This document shows, in pieces, positions 49,703 to 60,749 of a stretch of 64,000 bases of DNA. The notes under the pieces were generated by a model, which was not told the DNA's origin, ran no database searches, and worked only from the letters and a program-made list of their open reading frames with translations. This DNA is from an uncultured Psychrobacter sp. (GTDB lineage: Bacteria; Pseudomonadota; Gammaproteobacteria; Pseudomonadales; Moraxellaceae), in the NCBI RefSeq assembly GCF_947488565.1, contig NZ_CANKZC010000003.1, forward strand, positions 1-64,000, written 5' to 3'. Every line of letters starts with the position of its first letter. Positions within the stretch are counted from its first letter, which is position 1. Position numbers and translations under genes: made by a program.

Positions 49703-52700
49703 ATGGCAGTCATACATATTGATGGGACCACTGTCGAAGTAGATAGCAGCGACAACTTGCTACAAGCCTGCTTGTCACTCGGCATTGATGTGCCATACTT
49801 TTGTTATCATCCAGCCTTAGGTTCAGTGGGCTCATGTCGTCAGTGCGCTGTCAAACAGTATCAAAATAAAGAAGATATGGAGGCAGGTAAAGGTCGTCTT
49901 GTGATGTCGTGTATGGTTGCGCCATGCGATGATATGTACATTTCAGTCACTGACGAAGAGGCCAAAGCGTTTCGTAAGTCGATGGTTGAGCTACTCATGA
50001 CCAATCACCCGCACGACTGCCCAACTTGTGAGGAAGGCGGGCATTGTCATTTGCAAGATATGACTTATATGTCAGGTCATAACAGTCGTCGCTATCGCTT
50101 TACCAAACGCACGCATCATAACCAAGAGCTTGGGCCGTTCATTGCGCATGAAATGAACCGCTGTATCGCGTGCTATCGCTGTGTACGCTTTTATAAAGAC
50201 TACGCTGGCGGCGAAGATTTGGGCGTCTATGGCTCAAACAACCGCGTTTACTTTGGCCGTGATAAAGATGGTCAGTTCGAAAGTGAGTTTTCAGGTAACT
50301 TAACCGAAGTTTGTCCCACTGGTGTATTTACCGATAAAACCCATTCTGAGCGCTATAACCGTAAATGGGACATGCAGTATGCGCCAAGTATCTGTCATGG
50401 CTGCTCAGCTGGCTGTAATATCTCACCAGGTGAGCGCTATGGCGAGCTACGCCGTATCGAAAACCGCTATAACGGTGAAGTAAACCGTTACTTCTTATGT
50501 GATCGCGGTCGCTTTGGTTATGGTTATGTCAACCGTTCTGATCGCCCAACCCAAGCGCTTGAGCGTATCAATGACAAACACGTCAAAATCAATATTGACT
50601 ATGCCTTAGATGAGACCATCAAGCGCGTTAAAGACAAAAAAGTCATTGGTATTGGCTCACCACGTGCCAGTTTGGAGACCAACTTTGCTCTAAAAAACTT
50701 AGTAGGTTTCGATAACTTCTCGACGGGTCTCAATCATCAACAACAAGCACTGATTAATAAATGTATCGAAGTACTCAGTACTGAAGGTATCTACAACCCG
50801 AGTCTGACGGAAGTTGAAAGTCATGACGCGGTATTGGTTTTGGGTGAGGATATCACTCAAACTTCATCGCGCGTCGCATTATCAGTACGTCAAGCGGCAA
50901 AAAACGAAGGTCTAAAGATGGCCGCAGCACTCAAAACACAGGCTTGGCTTGCTGAACCTGTTAAGCGTATTGCGCAAGGGGCACTAAGCCCAGTTTATGT
51001 CATTGATGTAACCCAAACCAAGCTTGAAGATATCAGTAAAGTTAGTGTGGTGGCAACGCCAGAGGATATTATCAAACTTGGCTTTAAAGTTGCCGATGAG
51101 ATCGCTAACTTTGCAGATGATTTAAAACAAATTCAAGATCCACAAGCGACTGAGCAACAAGATACAGATGTCAGTGCTGATACTGACGGTATGCAGGCAC
51201 TGGCTCAGCAGATTGCCTATGATTTGATTCAAGCAGAAAAGCCACTAGTCGTTTCAGGTAGCAGCTTGTCATCGACTGCGCTGATAGAAGCAGCGGCACA
51301 GATTACTCAGGTACTCACGCAAAAACGAGTGGCTATCAAAGCAACCGAGCAACAACAAGTTGAAGCACATAACGCTAAGGTTACCGCCGCTCAGGCACAG
51401 GCAGCGGACGATCAGCCTGAAGAAGATAAAGAGCTCAAAGCCAAACCAGAAAAACCGAATACTGGTACTGATAAAGACGCACAAGATGATATTAAGCGTG
51501 AGCCTGCTGACAGCGATGAGCTAAGAGAAAATAGTCTTGAGCTAAAAGAGACAAATGACAGTTATCATGCACAAGCCGGTATTTATTTAGCGGTTCCAGA
51601 CGCTAATAGTATGGGTGTTTGCCTACTTGGCGGTCAATCTACAGAAGAAATATTGGCCACTGATTTTGATGTTGTTATCGTTGCCGAAAATCAGCTGACT
51701 GATGCGATCGATGCCAACAAACTAACACAGTTGCTCGCTGACAAGACAGTTATTGCTTTAGATCATCAGCTGCTTGACTGGCATAAAGATGTCGATATTG
51801 TATTGCCAGCGGCAAGCTTTGCTGAAGCGGATGGTACTTTGGTGTCAAGCGAGGGCCGGGCTCAGCGCTTTTTCCAAGTTTACGATAATAACTACTACCA
51901 TCCGATGAGCAGTATTAAAGAAGGCTGGCGCTGGTTGCATGCGGTCCATAGCAGCTTGGAAGGTCGAGATGTTGACTGGACACAGCTAGATGATGTAATT
52001 AACGCCCTAGTAGCGACTCATCCTAAGCTTGTGGGTATTAAGGACGCAGCACCTAATGCTGATTATCGTATCACGGGTCTTAAGATTGCTCGTCAGCCGC
52101 GTCGTTACTCTGGTCGCACTGCAATGCGTGCACCAATATCTGTGCATGAACCAATGCAGCCAAAAGACTGGGATACCAGCTTAACTTTTTCGATGGAAGG
52201 TTATAGCGGCAAACAAACCCCAAGCTCGATGATTCCTTTTGCTCATGCGCCAGGTTGGAATTCTCCGCAAGCATGGAACAAATACCAAGATAAAGTGGGC
52301 GGTCATCTCAAAAATGGTGATCCAGGTGTGCGCTTATTTGATATGTTAGAGCGTCTACCGACACGTCAATATATTGCATCAGAAGCAAGTTCGACCACAA
52401 CGACAGATATAGTGCAAGGCCAAGCCAAATTGGTACCTATTTATAATATCTACGCCAGTTCGATGATGGCATCACGAAGTCCAATCGTTGCAGAGCAATT
52501 ACCTGTAGCAGCATGGCGTATCAGTGTTGACGATGCCAAAGATTGGAATATCGCGACTGGTGATTACCTAGCTATCGAGATCGATAAGCAACAAATTACC
52601 TTGCCCGTTCAGCTTGTTGGTTATTTAGCAGAAGGCTGTATCGGCTATCCAGTCGGACAAGTAAACATTATCCATCCATCAATGCCAGCTTCGGTACAAA

Positions 52701-52840
52701 AAGTAGATGCGCCAGTAACGATGGTAGGTAATATGGCTGATGATAATTCTTTGATACGTAACAGCGAGACTGGTAATGGTCTTGATGATAATCGCTCAAC
52801 TCAAACAACGATAGCTCCGACCACTACACAGGAGATGTAA
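49703..52840 (+). CDS. nuoG: NADH-quinone oxidoreductase subunit G, enlarged
   Basis: A 1045-residue molybdopterin-type subunit carrying several iron-sulfur clusters; E. coli has about 908. The N-terminal cluster cysteines are in [19 protein letters not shown], the His-Cys motif in [19 protein letters not shown], and the next clusters in [19 protein letters not shown] and [15 protein letters not shown]. The extra N7-like site [17 protein letters not shown] is also present. A charged insert rich in Glu, Lys, Asp and Gln (residues about 551-620) falls in the molybdopterin-like part. A Thr/Asp tail ends the protein. Flanked by nuoF and nuoH in standard order. Confidence 0.95.
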   Translation: MAVIHIDGTTVEVDSSDNLLQACLSLGIDVPYFCYHPALGSVGSCRQCAVKQYQNKEDMEAGKGRLVMSCMVAPCDDMYISVTDEEAKAFRKSMVELLMTNHPHDCPTCEEGGHCHLQDMTYMSGHNSRRYRFTKRTHHNQELGPFIAHEMNRCIACYRCVRFYKDYAGGEDLGVYGSNNRVYFGRDKDGQFESEFSGNLTEVCPTGVFTDKTHSERYNRKWDMQYAPSICHGCSAGCNISPGERYGELRRIENRYNGEVNRYFLCDRGRFGYGYVNRSDRPTQALERINDKHVKINIDYALDETIKRVKDKKVIGIGSPRASLETNFALKNLVGFDNFSTGLNHQQQALINKCIEVLSTEGIYNPSLTEVESHDAVLVLGEDITQTSSRVALSVRQAAKNEGLKMAAALKTQAWLAEPVKRIAQGALSPVYVIDVTQTKLEDISKVSVVATPEDIIKLGFKVADEIANFADDLKQIQDPQATEQQDTDVSADTDGMQALAQQIAYDLIQAEKPLVVSGSSLSSTALIEAAAQITQVLTQKRVAIKATEQQQVEAHNAKVTAAQAQAADDQPEEDKELKAKPEKPNTGTDKDAQDDIKREPADSDELRENSLELKETNDSYHAQAGIYLAVPDANSMGVCLLGGQSTEEILATDFDVVIVAENQLTDAIDANKLTQLLADKTVIALDHQLLDWHKDVDIVLPAASFAEADGTLVSSEGRAQRFFQVYDNNYYHPMSSIKEGWRWLHAVHSSLEGRDVDWTQLDDVINALVATHPKLVGIKDAAPNADYRITGLKIARQPRRYSGRTAMRAPISVHEPMQPKDWDTSLTFSMEGYSGKQTPSSMIPFAHAPGWNSPQAWNKYQDKVGGHLKNGDPGVRLFDMLERLPTRQYIASEASSTTTTDIVQGQAKLVPIYNIYASSMMASRSPIVAEQLPVAAWRISVDDAKDWNIATGDYLAIEIDKQQITLPVQLVGYLAEGCIGYPVGQVNIIHPSMPASVQKVDAPVTMVGNMADDNSLIRNSETGNGLDDNRSTQTTIAPTTTQEM

Positions 52841-52841
52841 T

Positions 52842-53885
52842 ATGCAAGTGACCCGTATTATTCCTGATGTACCAAATTTTTTGGCTGACAGTATGACCTT
52901 TGATACTTGGTCTACTCTGTTTTTGGTTGGGCAGTCTTTGATGATTTTTTTGGTCGTCGTTTTGGTAGCCGCAATTATGATTGTCTACGAGCGTCGTATG
53001 TTAGCGCTGTGGCAAGATCGTTACGGCCCCAACCGTGTCGGGCCTTTTGGCTCTTTGCAGCTGGTCGCTGATATGCTCAAAATCTTCTTTAAAGAAGATT
53101 GGATACCAAAATTTACTGATAAGTTTATGTTTACCTTGGCGCCTGCGGTCGCTATGTTTACTGCATTGGCCTCATTTGCCATTATCCCGGTCTCGCCAAC
53201 GCTTGGTGTTGCTGATTGGGATATTGGCATTTTGTTTTTCTTTGCCATGGCAGGTATCGCTGTCTACGCGGTGATGTTCGGTGGTTGGGCCTCTGCTAAC
53301 AAGTTCTCACTGCTTGGTGGCCTGCGTTCAGCAGCACAAACCATCAGTTATGAGGTGTTTTTAGGCTTGTCTTTGATGGGCGTAGTGGCCCTAACTGGCT
53401 CATTTAACCTACGTGAAATTGTCGAATCGCAAATTGACGGCTGGTATATCATTCCACAGTTTTTCGGCTTTTTGACCTTTGTGGTCGCTGGAGTGGCGGT
53501 AACGCATAGACATCCATTTGATCAGCCAGAAGCCGAGCAAGAGCTCGCCGAAGGTTACCATGTCGAATACTCTGGTATGAAGTTTGGTATGTTCTTTATC
53601 GGTGAATATGTCAATGTGGTACTCATTTCGGCGCTAATGACTTGTTTGTTCTTTGGTGGCTGGCTTGCACCTTTTAATTTAGATATTCCATTTGTCCCGC
53701 CAGCTTTTTGGTTCATGATAAAAACGCTATTTTTTATGACCCTATTTGTTTTGGCTCGAGGCTCACTTATGCGTCCGCGTTATGATCAGGTGATGAATTT
53801 TGGCTGGAAAGTCTGTCTGCCAGTTACTTTGATTAATTTGCTGATTACTGCTGCTGTTATATTGATGTTTTCTCCGGCATTGTAA
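52842..53885 (+). CDS. nuoH: NADH-quinone oxidoreductase subunit H
   Basis: A 347-residue membrane subunit at the quinone site, with about eight helices. [41 protein letters not shown] is the hallmark loop, and [33 protein letters not shown] is the conserved acidic quinone-path loop. The start is one base after the nuoG stop, a tight coupling. Confidence 0.97.
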   Translation: MQVTRIIPDVPNFLADSMTFDTWSTLFLVGQSLMIFLVVVLVAAIMIVYERRMLALWQDRYGPNRVGPFGSLQLVADMLKIFFKEDWIPKFTDKFMFTLAPAVAMFTALASFAIIPVSPTLGVADWDIGILFFFAMAGIAVYAVMFGGWASANKFSLLGGLRSAAQTISYEVFLGLSLMGVVALTGSFNLREIVESQIDGWYIIPQFFGFLTFVVAGVAVTHRHPFDQPEAEQELAEGYHVEYSGMKFGMFFIGEYVNVVLISALMTCLFFGGWLAPFNLDIPFVPPAFWFMIKTLFFMTLFVLARGSLMRPRYDQVMNFGWKVCLPVTLINLLITAAVILMFSPAL

Positions 53886-53929
53886 TTTTGGTAAAGATTT
53901 AAAGTAATGCTGATAAGGATAATAATCCC

Positions 53930-54478
53930 ATGTTTACTACGATAAAAAAGATTGTCATTGGTATTTTTACCATTGTCCGCAGCATGTGGATGGTCAATAG
54001 CCATGCGATTAGACCGCGCGATACCATACTGTATCCTGAAGAGCCTGTGCCAGTACCGCCGCGTTTTCGTGGACGTATTATATTGTCTCGTGATCCAGAT
54101 GGTGATGAACGCTGCGTTGCTTGTAACTTATGTGCAGTAGCGTGTCCGGTTGGTTGTATCTCACTACAAAAAGCTGAGCGTGAAGATGGGCGCTGGTATC
54201 CAGAGTTCTTTCGAATCAATTTTTCACGTTGCATCTTTTGCGGATTATGTGAAGAAGCGTGTCCAACGACTGCAATTCAAATGACACCAGATTTTGAGTT
54301 GGGTGAGTATAATCGTCAGGATTTGGTCTACGAAAAAGAGCATTTACTTATTTCAGGACCAGGTAAATATCCTGATTATAACTACTATCGCGTCTCTGGT
54401 ATGGCCGTGGCAGATAAGCCAAAAGGGGCTGCACAAAATGAAGCCGCACCTATTGATCTTCGGAGCTTGTTGCCATGA
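53930..54478 (+). CDS. nuoI: NADH-quinone oxidoreductase subunit I
   Basis: A 182-residue ferredoxin-like subunit with clusters N6a and N6b. The two 4Fe-4S motifs are [17 protein letters not shown] and [31 protein letters not shown] precedes the first motif, as in the family. It overlaps nuoJ by four bases. Confidence 0.97.
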   Translation: MFTTIKKIVIGIFTIVRSMWMVNSHAIRPRDTILYPEEPVPVPPRFRGRIILSRDPDGDERCVACNLCAVACPVGCISLQKAEREDGRWYPEFFRINFSRCIFCGLCEEACPTTAIQMTPDFELGEYNRQDLVYEKEHLLISGPGKYPDYNYYRVSGMAVADKPKGAAQNEAAPIDLRSLLP

Positions 54479-55182
54479 TGACTATCTTAAACAACCCTGA
54501 ATTAGCAGGTTTTTATTCACTTGCGGCAGTCGCTATCTTCGCTAGTCTGCGTGTGGTTATTCATGCCAACCCAGTACATGCTATTTTATCAATGATCGTA
54601 TCATTGTTAGCGATAGCCGGTATATTTTTTGTATTGGGTGCGCCCTTTGCTGGGGCGCTTGAGATCGTTGTATACGCTGGCGCAATTATGGTGCTTTTCG
54701 TCTTTGTGATTATGATGCTCAATCTTGGCATGGCTAATGATGCTCGTGAAGAGCGTTGGCTCAATGCAGGAACATGGGCAGTACCAACTGGATTGACGGT
54801 AATTATCGCGGTTGTGCTGTATGCGATGATTGGCCTTAACCATAATGAGGTCGCCATGATTGGCGGTACGTCCATTTCTGCCAAAGCGGTTGGTACGGCA
54901 CTGTTTACTAAGTATGTCATGTTGGTTGAGGTAGCGGCGCTGCTATTATTGGCAGCCCTAGTTGCTGCTTATCATTTGGGCAAAGAGTCTGTAGATGATG
55001 AGATCACTGGTAACGATCGCCAAAACTTTCATCCAAGTGTGGGTAACATCATAGAACATGAGAGTAATGACAGTTATGTAGATAATGAAGCTGTCAGAAT
55101 AGCTGAACCATACGAATACAAAGAAGTAGATCCATATGACTATGTAGGTGTACAGCGAGTCACGCGTAAGGAGTCCGACTGA
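54475..55182 (+). CDS. nuoJ: NADH-quinone oxidoreductase subunit J
   Basis: A 235-residue membrane subunit with five helices. [54 protein letters not shown] is the canonical region with its pi-bulge helix. A charged, Asp/Glu-rich C-terminal tail (about 175-235) lengthens it over the E. coli protein (184). It abuts nuoK by one base (TGATG). Confidence 0.96.
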   Translation: MMTILNNPELAGFYSLAAVAIFASLRVVIHANPVHAILSMIVSLLAIAGIFFVLGAPFAGALEIVVYAGAIMVLFVFVIMMLNLGMANDAREERWLNAGTWAVPTGLTVIIAVVLYAMIGLNHNEVAMIGGTSISAKAVGTALFTKYVMLVEVAALLLLAALVAAYHLGKESVDDEITGNDRQNFHPSVGNIIEHESNDSYVDNEAVRIAEPYEYKEVDPYDYVGVQRVTRKESD

Positions 55183-55589
55183 TGATATTAGCAGCGAGCG
55201 TGGCACAAGATGTGTCCACCGTCCCGTTTGCCCATGAGGTAGTAGGCTTAGTGCAGCCCGCTGCTGAGGCGCAAGGTGTACTGGGTATGATACCTATGAG
55301 CCATGGACTCATCTTGGCAGGTATATTGTTCGCTATTGGACTATGCGGTGTCATGGTACGTCGTAACTTTTTATTCATGCTAATGAGCCTCGAGATTATG
55401 ATGAATGCGGCGGCATTAGCATTTGTAGTGGCAGGTAGCCGCTGGGTCGATCCAGACGGACAGATCATGTTTATCTTTGTATTGACATTAGCAGCCGCTG
55501 AGGCAGCCATCGGTTTGGCAATATTACTACAGTTTTACCATAAGCGTGGGCATCTCGATGTCGATAGCGCTAATGAGATGAAGGGATGA
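55182..55589 (+). CDS. nuoK: NADH-quinone oxidoreductase subunit K with N-terminal extension
   Basis: A three-helix antiporter-like subunit. The conserved part begins at residue 36, [23 protein letters not shown], with the functional Glu in [15 protein letters not shown] and the second in [11 protein letters not shown]. The family is normally about 100 residues; this frame has 135. AAGGAG stands eight bases before the 55182 ATG, and that ATG overlaps the nuoJ stop, whereas no ribosome site precedes the internal ATG at 55287. The extension therefore appears to be real. Confidence 0.92.
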   Translation: MILAASVAQDVSTVPFAHEVVGLVQPAAEAQGVLGMIPMSHGLILAGILFAIGLCGVMVRRNFLFMLMSLEIMMNAAALAFVVAGSRWVDPDGQIMFIFVLTLAAAEAAIGLAILLQFYHKRGHLDVDSANEMKG

Positions 55590-55593
55590 TGTC

Positions 55594-57468
55594 ATGAGTT
55601 TATTACCATTAACCTTTATACTTCCGCTCATTGGCTTTTTAATATTGGCCTTTATGCGTGACAAGCTGACTGAGCAAGCAGCTGCATTCGTTGGTGTTGG
55701 GAGCATGCTGTTATCCGCAATGTGTGCCTTGGTTGCCAGTTATACTTTTTTAATGGACAATCCAGCAGGTACAGTCGTGCAAGTACCGCTATGGACATGG
55801 TTTCAAGTTGGCGACTTTGCGCCAAGCTTTGCTCTAAGCTTTGATGGTTTAGCATTGACCATGACTGGAATTATTACTGGTATTGGCTTTTTGATTCATC
55901 TGTTTGCCGCTTGGTATATGAAAGGTGATAAAGGCTTTGCCCGTTTTTTTAGTTATATGAACCTATTTGTCGCCAGCATGCTATTGCTGGTACTCGCAGA
56001 CGATTTATTACTGCTCTATCTTGGCTGGGAAGGTGTGGGTATTTGCTCATACCTATTGATTGGTTTTTACTTTGAAGACCGTGCCAACGGCCGAGCTGCG
56101 ATGAAAGCTTTTACCGTTACTCGCGTCGGTGATGTGTTTTTAGCATTTGGACTGTTTTTGCTGTTTCGTGAATTTGGTACGCTCAATATTCAAGAGATTA
56201 TTACGCGTGCGCCAGAGGTGGTTGATCTTAATAATCCAACGATGATGTTGACCACTATGATGTTGGTTGGCGGTGCGATGGGTAAGTCTGCGCAGTTGCC
56301 ACTACATACGTGGCTTGCCGATGCGATGGCAGGCCCAACACCGGTATCTGCATTGATTCACGCGGCGACCATGGTGACCGCAGGCGTTTATCTAATCGCA
56401 CGTATGCATCCGTTATTTATTTTGACTCCTGGTATTCTTTTATATTGGGTCGGGGCAGTAGGCGCGTTGACTCTGGTTGTCGCTGGTTTCTGCGCATTAG
56501 TGCAAACAGATATCAAGCGTATCTTAGCGTATTCGACCATGAGTCAAATCGGCTATATGTTTTTAGCATTAGGCGTTGGTGCATGGCAAGGTGCGATCTT
56601 CCATTTGATGACCCATGCTTTCTTTAAAGCCTTGCTATTCTTATCATCAGGTGCAGTCATCCTTGCCGTCCATCATGAGCAAGATATCTTTAAAATGGGC
56701 GGCTTACGCAAAAAGATACCATTGGTATTTTGGTGCTATATCGTCGGTGGCGGTGCGCTTGCGGCCATACCTTGGGTGACAGTAGGTTTTTACTCTAAAG
56801 AAGCCATTCTTTGGGAGAGCTATGCTACTGGTCATCAAGTCTTATTCTATATGGGTGTATTTGGTGCATTCTTAACGGCAATCTATACTTTCCGTATGAT
56901 TTGGATTGTCTTTTTTGGTGAAGAGAAAACGCCTGCACATAAATTATCTGGTATGTCGTATTGGTTGCCACTGACTGTACTGTTAGTGCTATCCACGGCA
57001 GTGGGCGCACTCATAACGCCACCGTTACAAGGTGTGTTGCCAGAAAGCGTAGGGCATTTATTGGAAGTTGCAGGTCAAGCGCACGCCAAACATACGGCAG
57101 AATATATCGCGATGGGTGCAATGCTGGCTGGATTGATATTAGCAGCTCTATTATATGTGGTTGATAAGGGCCGGATGTTAACGCGCTTTAAACAATCAAG
57201 TATTGGTGGCGCGCTATATTACTGGTGCTATAACGGTATGGGCTTTGACGCGCTATACGATTTGATTTTTGTAAAACCCTTTTTATTCATTGGTCGCTTA
57301 TTTAAAGCCGATCCCATTGATAAAACATGGAACATATTACCTATGTTGGCATCAGCAGGAAACAAAGCGATGTCTGCAACGCAAACAGGGTCACTTCGAG
57401 GTTATGCGGCAAGTTTTGGCTTGGGTATGGCTGTATTGCTCGTGCTGGTAATGATGACGGTGGTATAA
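55594..57468 (+). CDS. nuoL: NADH-quinone oxidoreductase subunit L
   Basis: A 624-residue antiporter-like subunit with the long lateral helix at its C-terminal side. Key stretches are LLYLGWEGVGICSYLLIGFYFEDRANGRAAMKAFTVTRVGDV (Glu of TM5), MGKSAQLPLHTWLADAMAGPTPVSALIHAATMVTAGVYLIAR (Lys of TM7) and DIKRILAYSTMSQIGYMFLALGVG. Normal length. Five bases after nuoK and two before nuoM. Confidence 0.97.
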   Translation: MSLLPLTFILPLIGFLILAFMRDKLTEQAAAFVGVGSMLLSAMCALVASYTFLMDNPAGTVVQVPLWTWFQVGDFAPSFALSFDGLALTMTGIITGIGFLIHLFAAWYMKGDKGFARFFSYMNLFVASMLLLVLADDLLLLYLGWEGVGICSYLLIGFYFEDRANGRAAMKAFTVTRVGDVFLAFGLFLLFREFGTLNIQEIITRAPEVVDLNNPTMMLTTMMLVGGAMGKSAQLPLHTWLADAMAGPTPVSALIHAATMVTAGVYLIARMHPLFILTPGILLYWVGAVGALTLVVAGFCALVQTDIKRILAYSTMSQIGYMFLALGVGAWQGAIFHLMTHAFFKALLFLSSGAVILAVHHEQDIFKMGGLRKKIPLVFWCYIVGGGALAAIPWVTVGFYSKEAILWESYATGHQVLFYMGVFGAFLTAIYTFRMIWIVFFGEEKTPAHKLSGMSYWLPLTVLLVLSTAVGALITPPLQGVLPESVGHLLEVAGQAHAKHTAEYIAMGAMLAGLILAALLYVVDKGRMLTRFKQSSIGGALYYWCYNGMGFDALYDLIFVKPFLFIGRLFKADPIDKTWNILPMLASAGNKAMSATQTGSLRGYAASFGLGMAVLLVLVMMTVV

Positions 57469-57469
57469 G

Positions 57470-59098
57470 ATGATAGAGTTACAACAAACGTGGATGCTGC
57501 CAGCATTGATTGCAATTCCATTTATTGCAGGGTTGTTATGCTGGTTGGTTGAGCGAATAAACAAGCGTCTGCCGCGGTGGATTGCTTTGATCGGCATGAT
57601 GCTGACCTTTGGGTTATCGCTTGTATTATGGCAGTATGGCGACTTTTCAGGTATGAGTAAGCAAGTCATAGCGCCGCAATCTGCTGTGCCATGGGTCGCT
57701 GAATATAATGTGCCATGGATACCAAGTTTTGGTATTAGCTTTCATTTGGCAATGGACGGTATGTCGCTCCTGATGATTGCACTGACAGGGTTGCTTGGTG
57801 TTGCTGCTGTTGCTTGTTCATGGAATGAGATTCAACGCCGTGTTGGGTTTTTTCATCTAAACTTGTTATGGAGTTTGGGCGGCGTTATAGGGGTGTTCTT
57901 AGCGATTGATATGTTCCTCTTCTTCTTCTTTTGGGAGATGATGCTGGTTCCTATCTATTTCTTGATTGCTATCTGGGGTCATGATGTCGCTGGTGGTAAG
58001 ACTAAAGAATATGCTGCCACCAAGTTCTTTATTTATACCCAAGCGTCTGGGCTTATCATGCTCATTGGTATTTTGTTATTAGTGCTCTTTAATTATGCCA
58101 ATCGCGGTGTGGTTAGCTTTAATTATAATGACTTGCTCGGTACGCCACTTGGCGGCTGGGAATATCCAATCATGCTTTGCTTCTTTATTGGTTTCGCCGT
58201 CAAGTTGCCAATCATTCCTTTTCATGGCTGGTTGCCGGATGCTCACGCGCAGGCACCAACAGCAGGTTCGGTGGATTTGGCAGGGGTGCTAATCAAGACA
58301 GCAGCTTATGGTCTGATTCGTTTTGTGTTGCCCTTGTTTCCTGCAGCGTCTCAAGAGTTTGCACCGATTGCGATTACGTTGGGTACGATCGGTATCTTTT
58401 ACGGGGCATGGCTTGCCTTTATGCAAACCGATATGAAGCGTTTGCTTGCCTATACCAGTATTTCGCACATGGGCTTTGTGGTTTTAGCGATTTATGCAGG
58501 CACATTACTCAGTCTGCAAGGCTTAATGATTCAGATGCTTGCGCACGGGCTTAGCTCGGCTGCGCTATTTATTATGGCAGGGCAGCTTTATGAGCGTCTG
58601 CATACTCGCGATCTGACTTTGATGGGCGGTATGTGGGGACAGTTTCGTTATTATGCTCCGATATTAATGTTCTTTTGCGCGGCACTCCTAGGTATTCCTG
58701 GTACGGGTAACTTTATCGGTGAATTCATGATTTTATTTGGTGCATTTGCACAGTATCCAGTGTTTGTGGTACTAGCAACCTTTAGCTTAGTATTGGCTGG
58801 TTTGTATTCATTAATCTTAATTTACCGCGCACTGTTTGGGATTAATAATATCGAAGAGGTGGCGTTGCATGAGACCAAGTCACATGGTTTGCCAACCCGT
58901 AAATTAAAAGACTTGGGCAAGCGTGAGCTGTCATTACTACTGATGTTGGCGGCTGGATTGGTATGGCTTGGCCTGTACCCGCAGCCGATACTTGATACAT
59001 CAAGTCAAGCCATGCAGTGGATTAATAATGCATATGTCTACAGTGAAATCACTCAAGTAGATGCGTCACAGTTACTTGATGCAATGGAGGCACGTTAA
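57470..59098 (+). CDS. nuoM: NADH-quinone oxidoreductase subunit M
   Basis: A 542-residue antiporter-like subunit. The Glu of the fifth helix is in FFFFWEMMLVPIYFLIAIWG and the Lys in AVKLPIIPFHGWLPDAHAQAPTAGSVDLAGVLIKTAAYGLIRF. DMKRLLAYTSISHMGFVVLAIYAG is the later conserved part. Length near the usual 510-540. Confidence 0.97.
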   Translation: MIELQQTWMLPALIAIPFIAGLLCWLVERINKRLPRWIALIGMMLTFGLSLVLWQYGDFSGMSKQVIAPQSAVPWVAEYNVPWIPSFGISFHLAMDGMSLLMIALTGLLGVAAVACSWNEIQRRVGFFHLNLLWSLGGVIGVFLAIDMFLFFFFWEMMLVPIYFLIAIWGHDVAGGKTKEYAATKFFIYTQASGLIMLIGILLLVLFNYANRGVVSFNYNDLLGTPLGGWEYPIMLCFFIGFAVKLPIIPFHGWLPDAHAQAPTAGSVDLAGVLIKTAAYGLIRFVLPLFPAASQEFAPIAITLGTIGIFYGAWLAFMQTDMKRLLAYTSISHMGFVVLAIYAGTLLSLQGLMIQMLAHGLSSAALFIMAGQLYERLHTRDLTLMGGMWGQFRYYAPILMFFCAALLGIPGTGNFIGEFMILFGAFAQYPVFVVLATFSLVLAGLYSLILIYRALFGINNIEEVALHETKSHGLPTRKLKDLGKRELSLLLMLAAGLVWLGLYPQPILDTSSQAMQWINNAYVYSEITQVDASQLLDAMEAR

Positions 59099-59101
59099 GT
59101 C

Positions 59102-60580
59102 ATGAATGATATTACGATGAATGATTTGATGGGGCTAATGCCTTATGCACCAATCATTGCAGTAGTGGTTACAACGTTATTGGCTATGATCGCGATTACT
59201 ATTAAGCGCTCGCATGTCATCACTGGCACTATTACTGTAACTGGGCTAAACGTTGGTCTGTTTATCCTACTTGCACAAATAGGCGGGGTAATAGACAGCC
59301 GATATGCATTGCCAAACGCTGAGCAGTTATTTGTAATCGATAATTTTGCTCAGTTTAATATGGTCGTTATTTTTATCTGTGCGCTGGCATGTTGTACATT
59401 AGCTTACGCATATTTGGCCAATCTTAAAGACAATAAAGATGAGCTGTATCTGCTAATGTTAGTGTCGACCACTGGCGCGCTTTTAATGGTATCGGCGCAG
59501 CATATGGCTGCATTCTTTATGAGCTTAGAGCTTTTGTCGATACCGCTATATGGTCTGCTGTCTTATACTTTTTTACGTAATCGCTCACTTGAGTCGGGGC
59601 TTAAGTACTTAGTATTGTCAGCGACTGCCTCTGCCACCTTGTTGATGGGGATGGCTTTTATTTATGCTCAAGTGGGCTCGCTGGCCTTCAAACCCATCAG
59701 CTTAGTATTAGGTGATATATTTGAATCGCCATTACTGATATTGGGTACAGCATTAATGATGTTTGGTATTGCCTTTAAGCTATCAGCAGCCCCTTTTCAT
59801 ATGTGGACGCCAGATGTGTACGAAGGCGCGCCAGCTCCTGTAGCGACTTATCTAGCCTCAGTCTCTAAAGTGGCTATGATGGCACTTGCTGTCCGCTTTT
59901 TGATTGATACGGCTTTATTGGCATTGCCATCAGTACAGATGTTAATTATGGTCATGGCAACCTTGTCTATTTTGGTCGGTAACTTATTGGCAGTACGTCA
60001 AACCAATTTAAAGCGTCTACTAGGGTATTCTTCTATTGCTCATATGGGTTATGTGCTGATTGTGATCGTTAGTATTGGTAGTGCTGCTGATAGTATTACT
60101 AGTATGTATATGGCCGTTTATGCCTTTACTTCTATCGGTGCGTTTGGTGTTGTGACTTTAATGTCTAGCCCTTATCGATTGGCTGGTGAAGCTGATGAGC
60201 TGATACATTATCAAGGACTATTTTGGCGTCGTCCAGTACTGACAGCTGTTATGACAATTATGATGCTCTCATTGGCTGGTATTCCATTGACGGCTGGCTT
60301 TATTACCAAGTTATTTGCCATATTAGCAGCTGTTCAGGGTACGAACTGGTTCTTAGCTGCGATGATTATTTTGGGTAGTGCTATCGGGTTGTTCTACTAC
60401 TTACGTGTCATGCTGACACTGTTTAAACGTCCAAAAGAGTTTATTGAGTTTGATGTGGCAGGGCAATGGGGCATTCGCATGGGTGGACTCATGGTCATCG
60501 GTGTGACTGCGGTGATTATTTTCTTTGGTATATTACCTAATAGTATGATTGTATGGTCGAGTATGGCTAGTATCTGGTAA
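59102..60580 (+). CDS. nuoN: NADH-quinone oxidoreductase subunit N
   Basis: A 492-residue antiporter-like subunit and the last gene of the operon. AAFFMSLELLSIPLYGLLSYTFLRNRSLESGLKYLVLSA holds the Glu, FKLSAAPFHMWTPDVYEGAPAPVATYLASVSKVAMMALAVRF the Lys, and NLKRLLGYSSIAHMGYVLI a third conserved region. A terminator lies about 70 bases downstream. Confidence 0.97.
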   Translation: MNDITMNDLMGLMPYAPIIAVVVTTLLAMIAITIKRSHVITGTITVTGLNVGLFILLAQIGGVIDSRYALPNAEQLFVIDNFAQFNMVVIFICALACCTLAYAYLANLKDNKDELYLLMLVSTTGALLMVSAQHMAAFFMSLELLSIPLYGLLSYTFLRNRSLESGLKYLVLSATASATLLMGMAFIYAQVGSLAFKPISLVLGDIFESPLLILGTALMMFGIAFKLSAAPFHMWTPDVYEGAPAPVATYLASVSKVAMMALAVRFLIDTALLALPSVQMLIMVMATLSILVGNLLAVRQTNLKRLLGYSSIAHMGYVLIVIVSIGSAADSITSMYMAVYAFTSIGAFGVVTLMSSPYRLAGEADELIHYQGLFWRRPVLTAVMTIMMLSLAGIPLTAGFITKLFAILAAVQGTNWFLAAMIILGSAIGLFYYLRVMLTLFKRPKEFIEFDVAGQWGIRMGGLMVIGVTAVIIFFGILPNSMIVWSSMASIW

Positions 60581-60651
60581 TATAAGCTTTATATAGAGAG
60601 GCTTAATAAGCTTACCTTAAGCTGCGCTGTAGCAGTTACTGATAGAAAACC

Positions 60652-60692
60652 AAGATGTGCTGAGTTTATGATAAGCTTGGCGCATCTTTTTT
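60652..60692 (+). terminator. nuo operon terminator
   Basis: AAGATGTGC pairs with GCGCATCTT (one G-U pair) around a 19-base loop and is followed by TTTT. Confidence 0.75.
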
Positions 60693-60749
60693 ATTTGTTC
60701 GTTTTAATAAACCACGTAAAAATTAACAAGATATAAGTGACTAATTATT

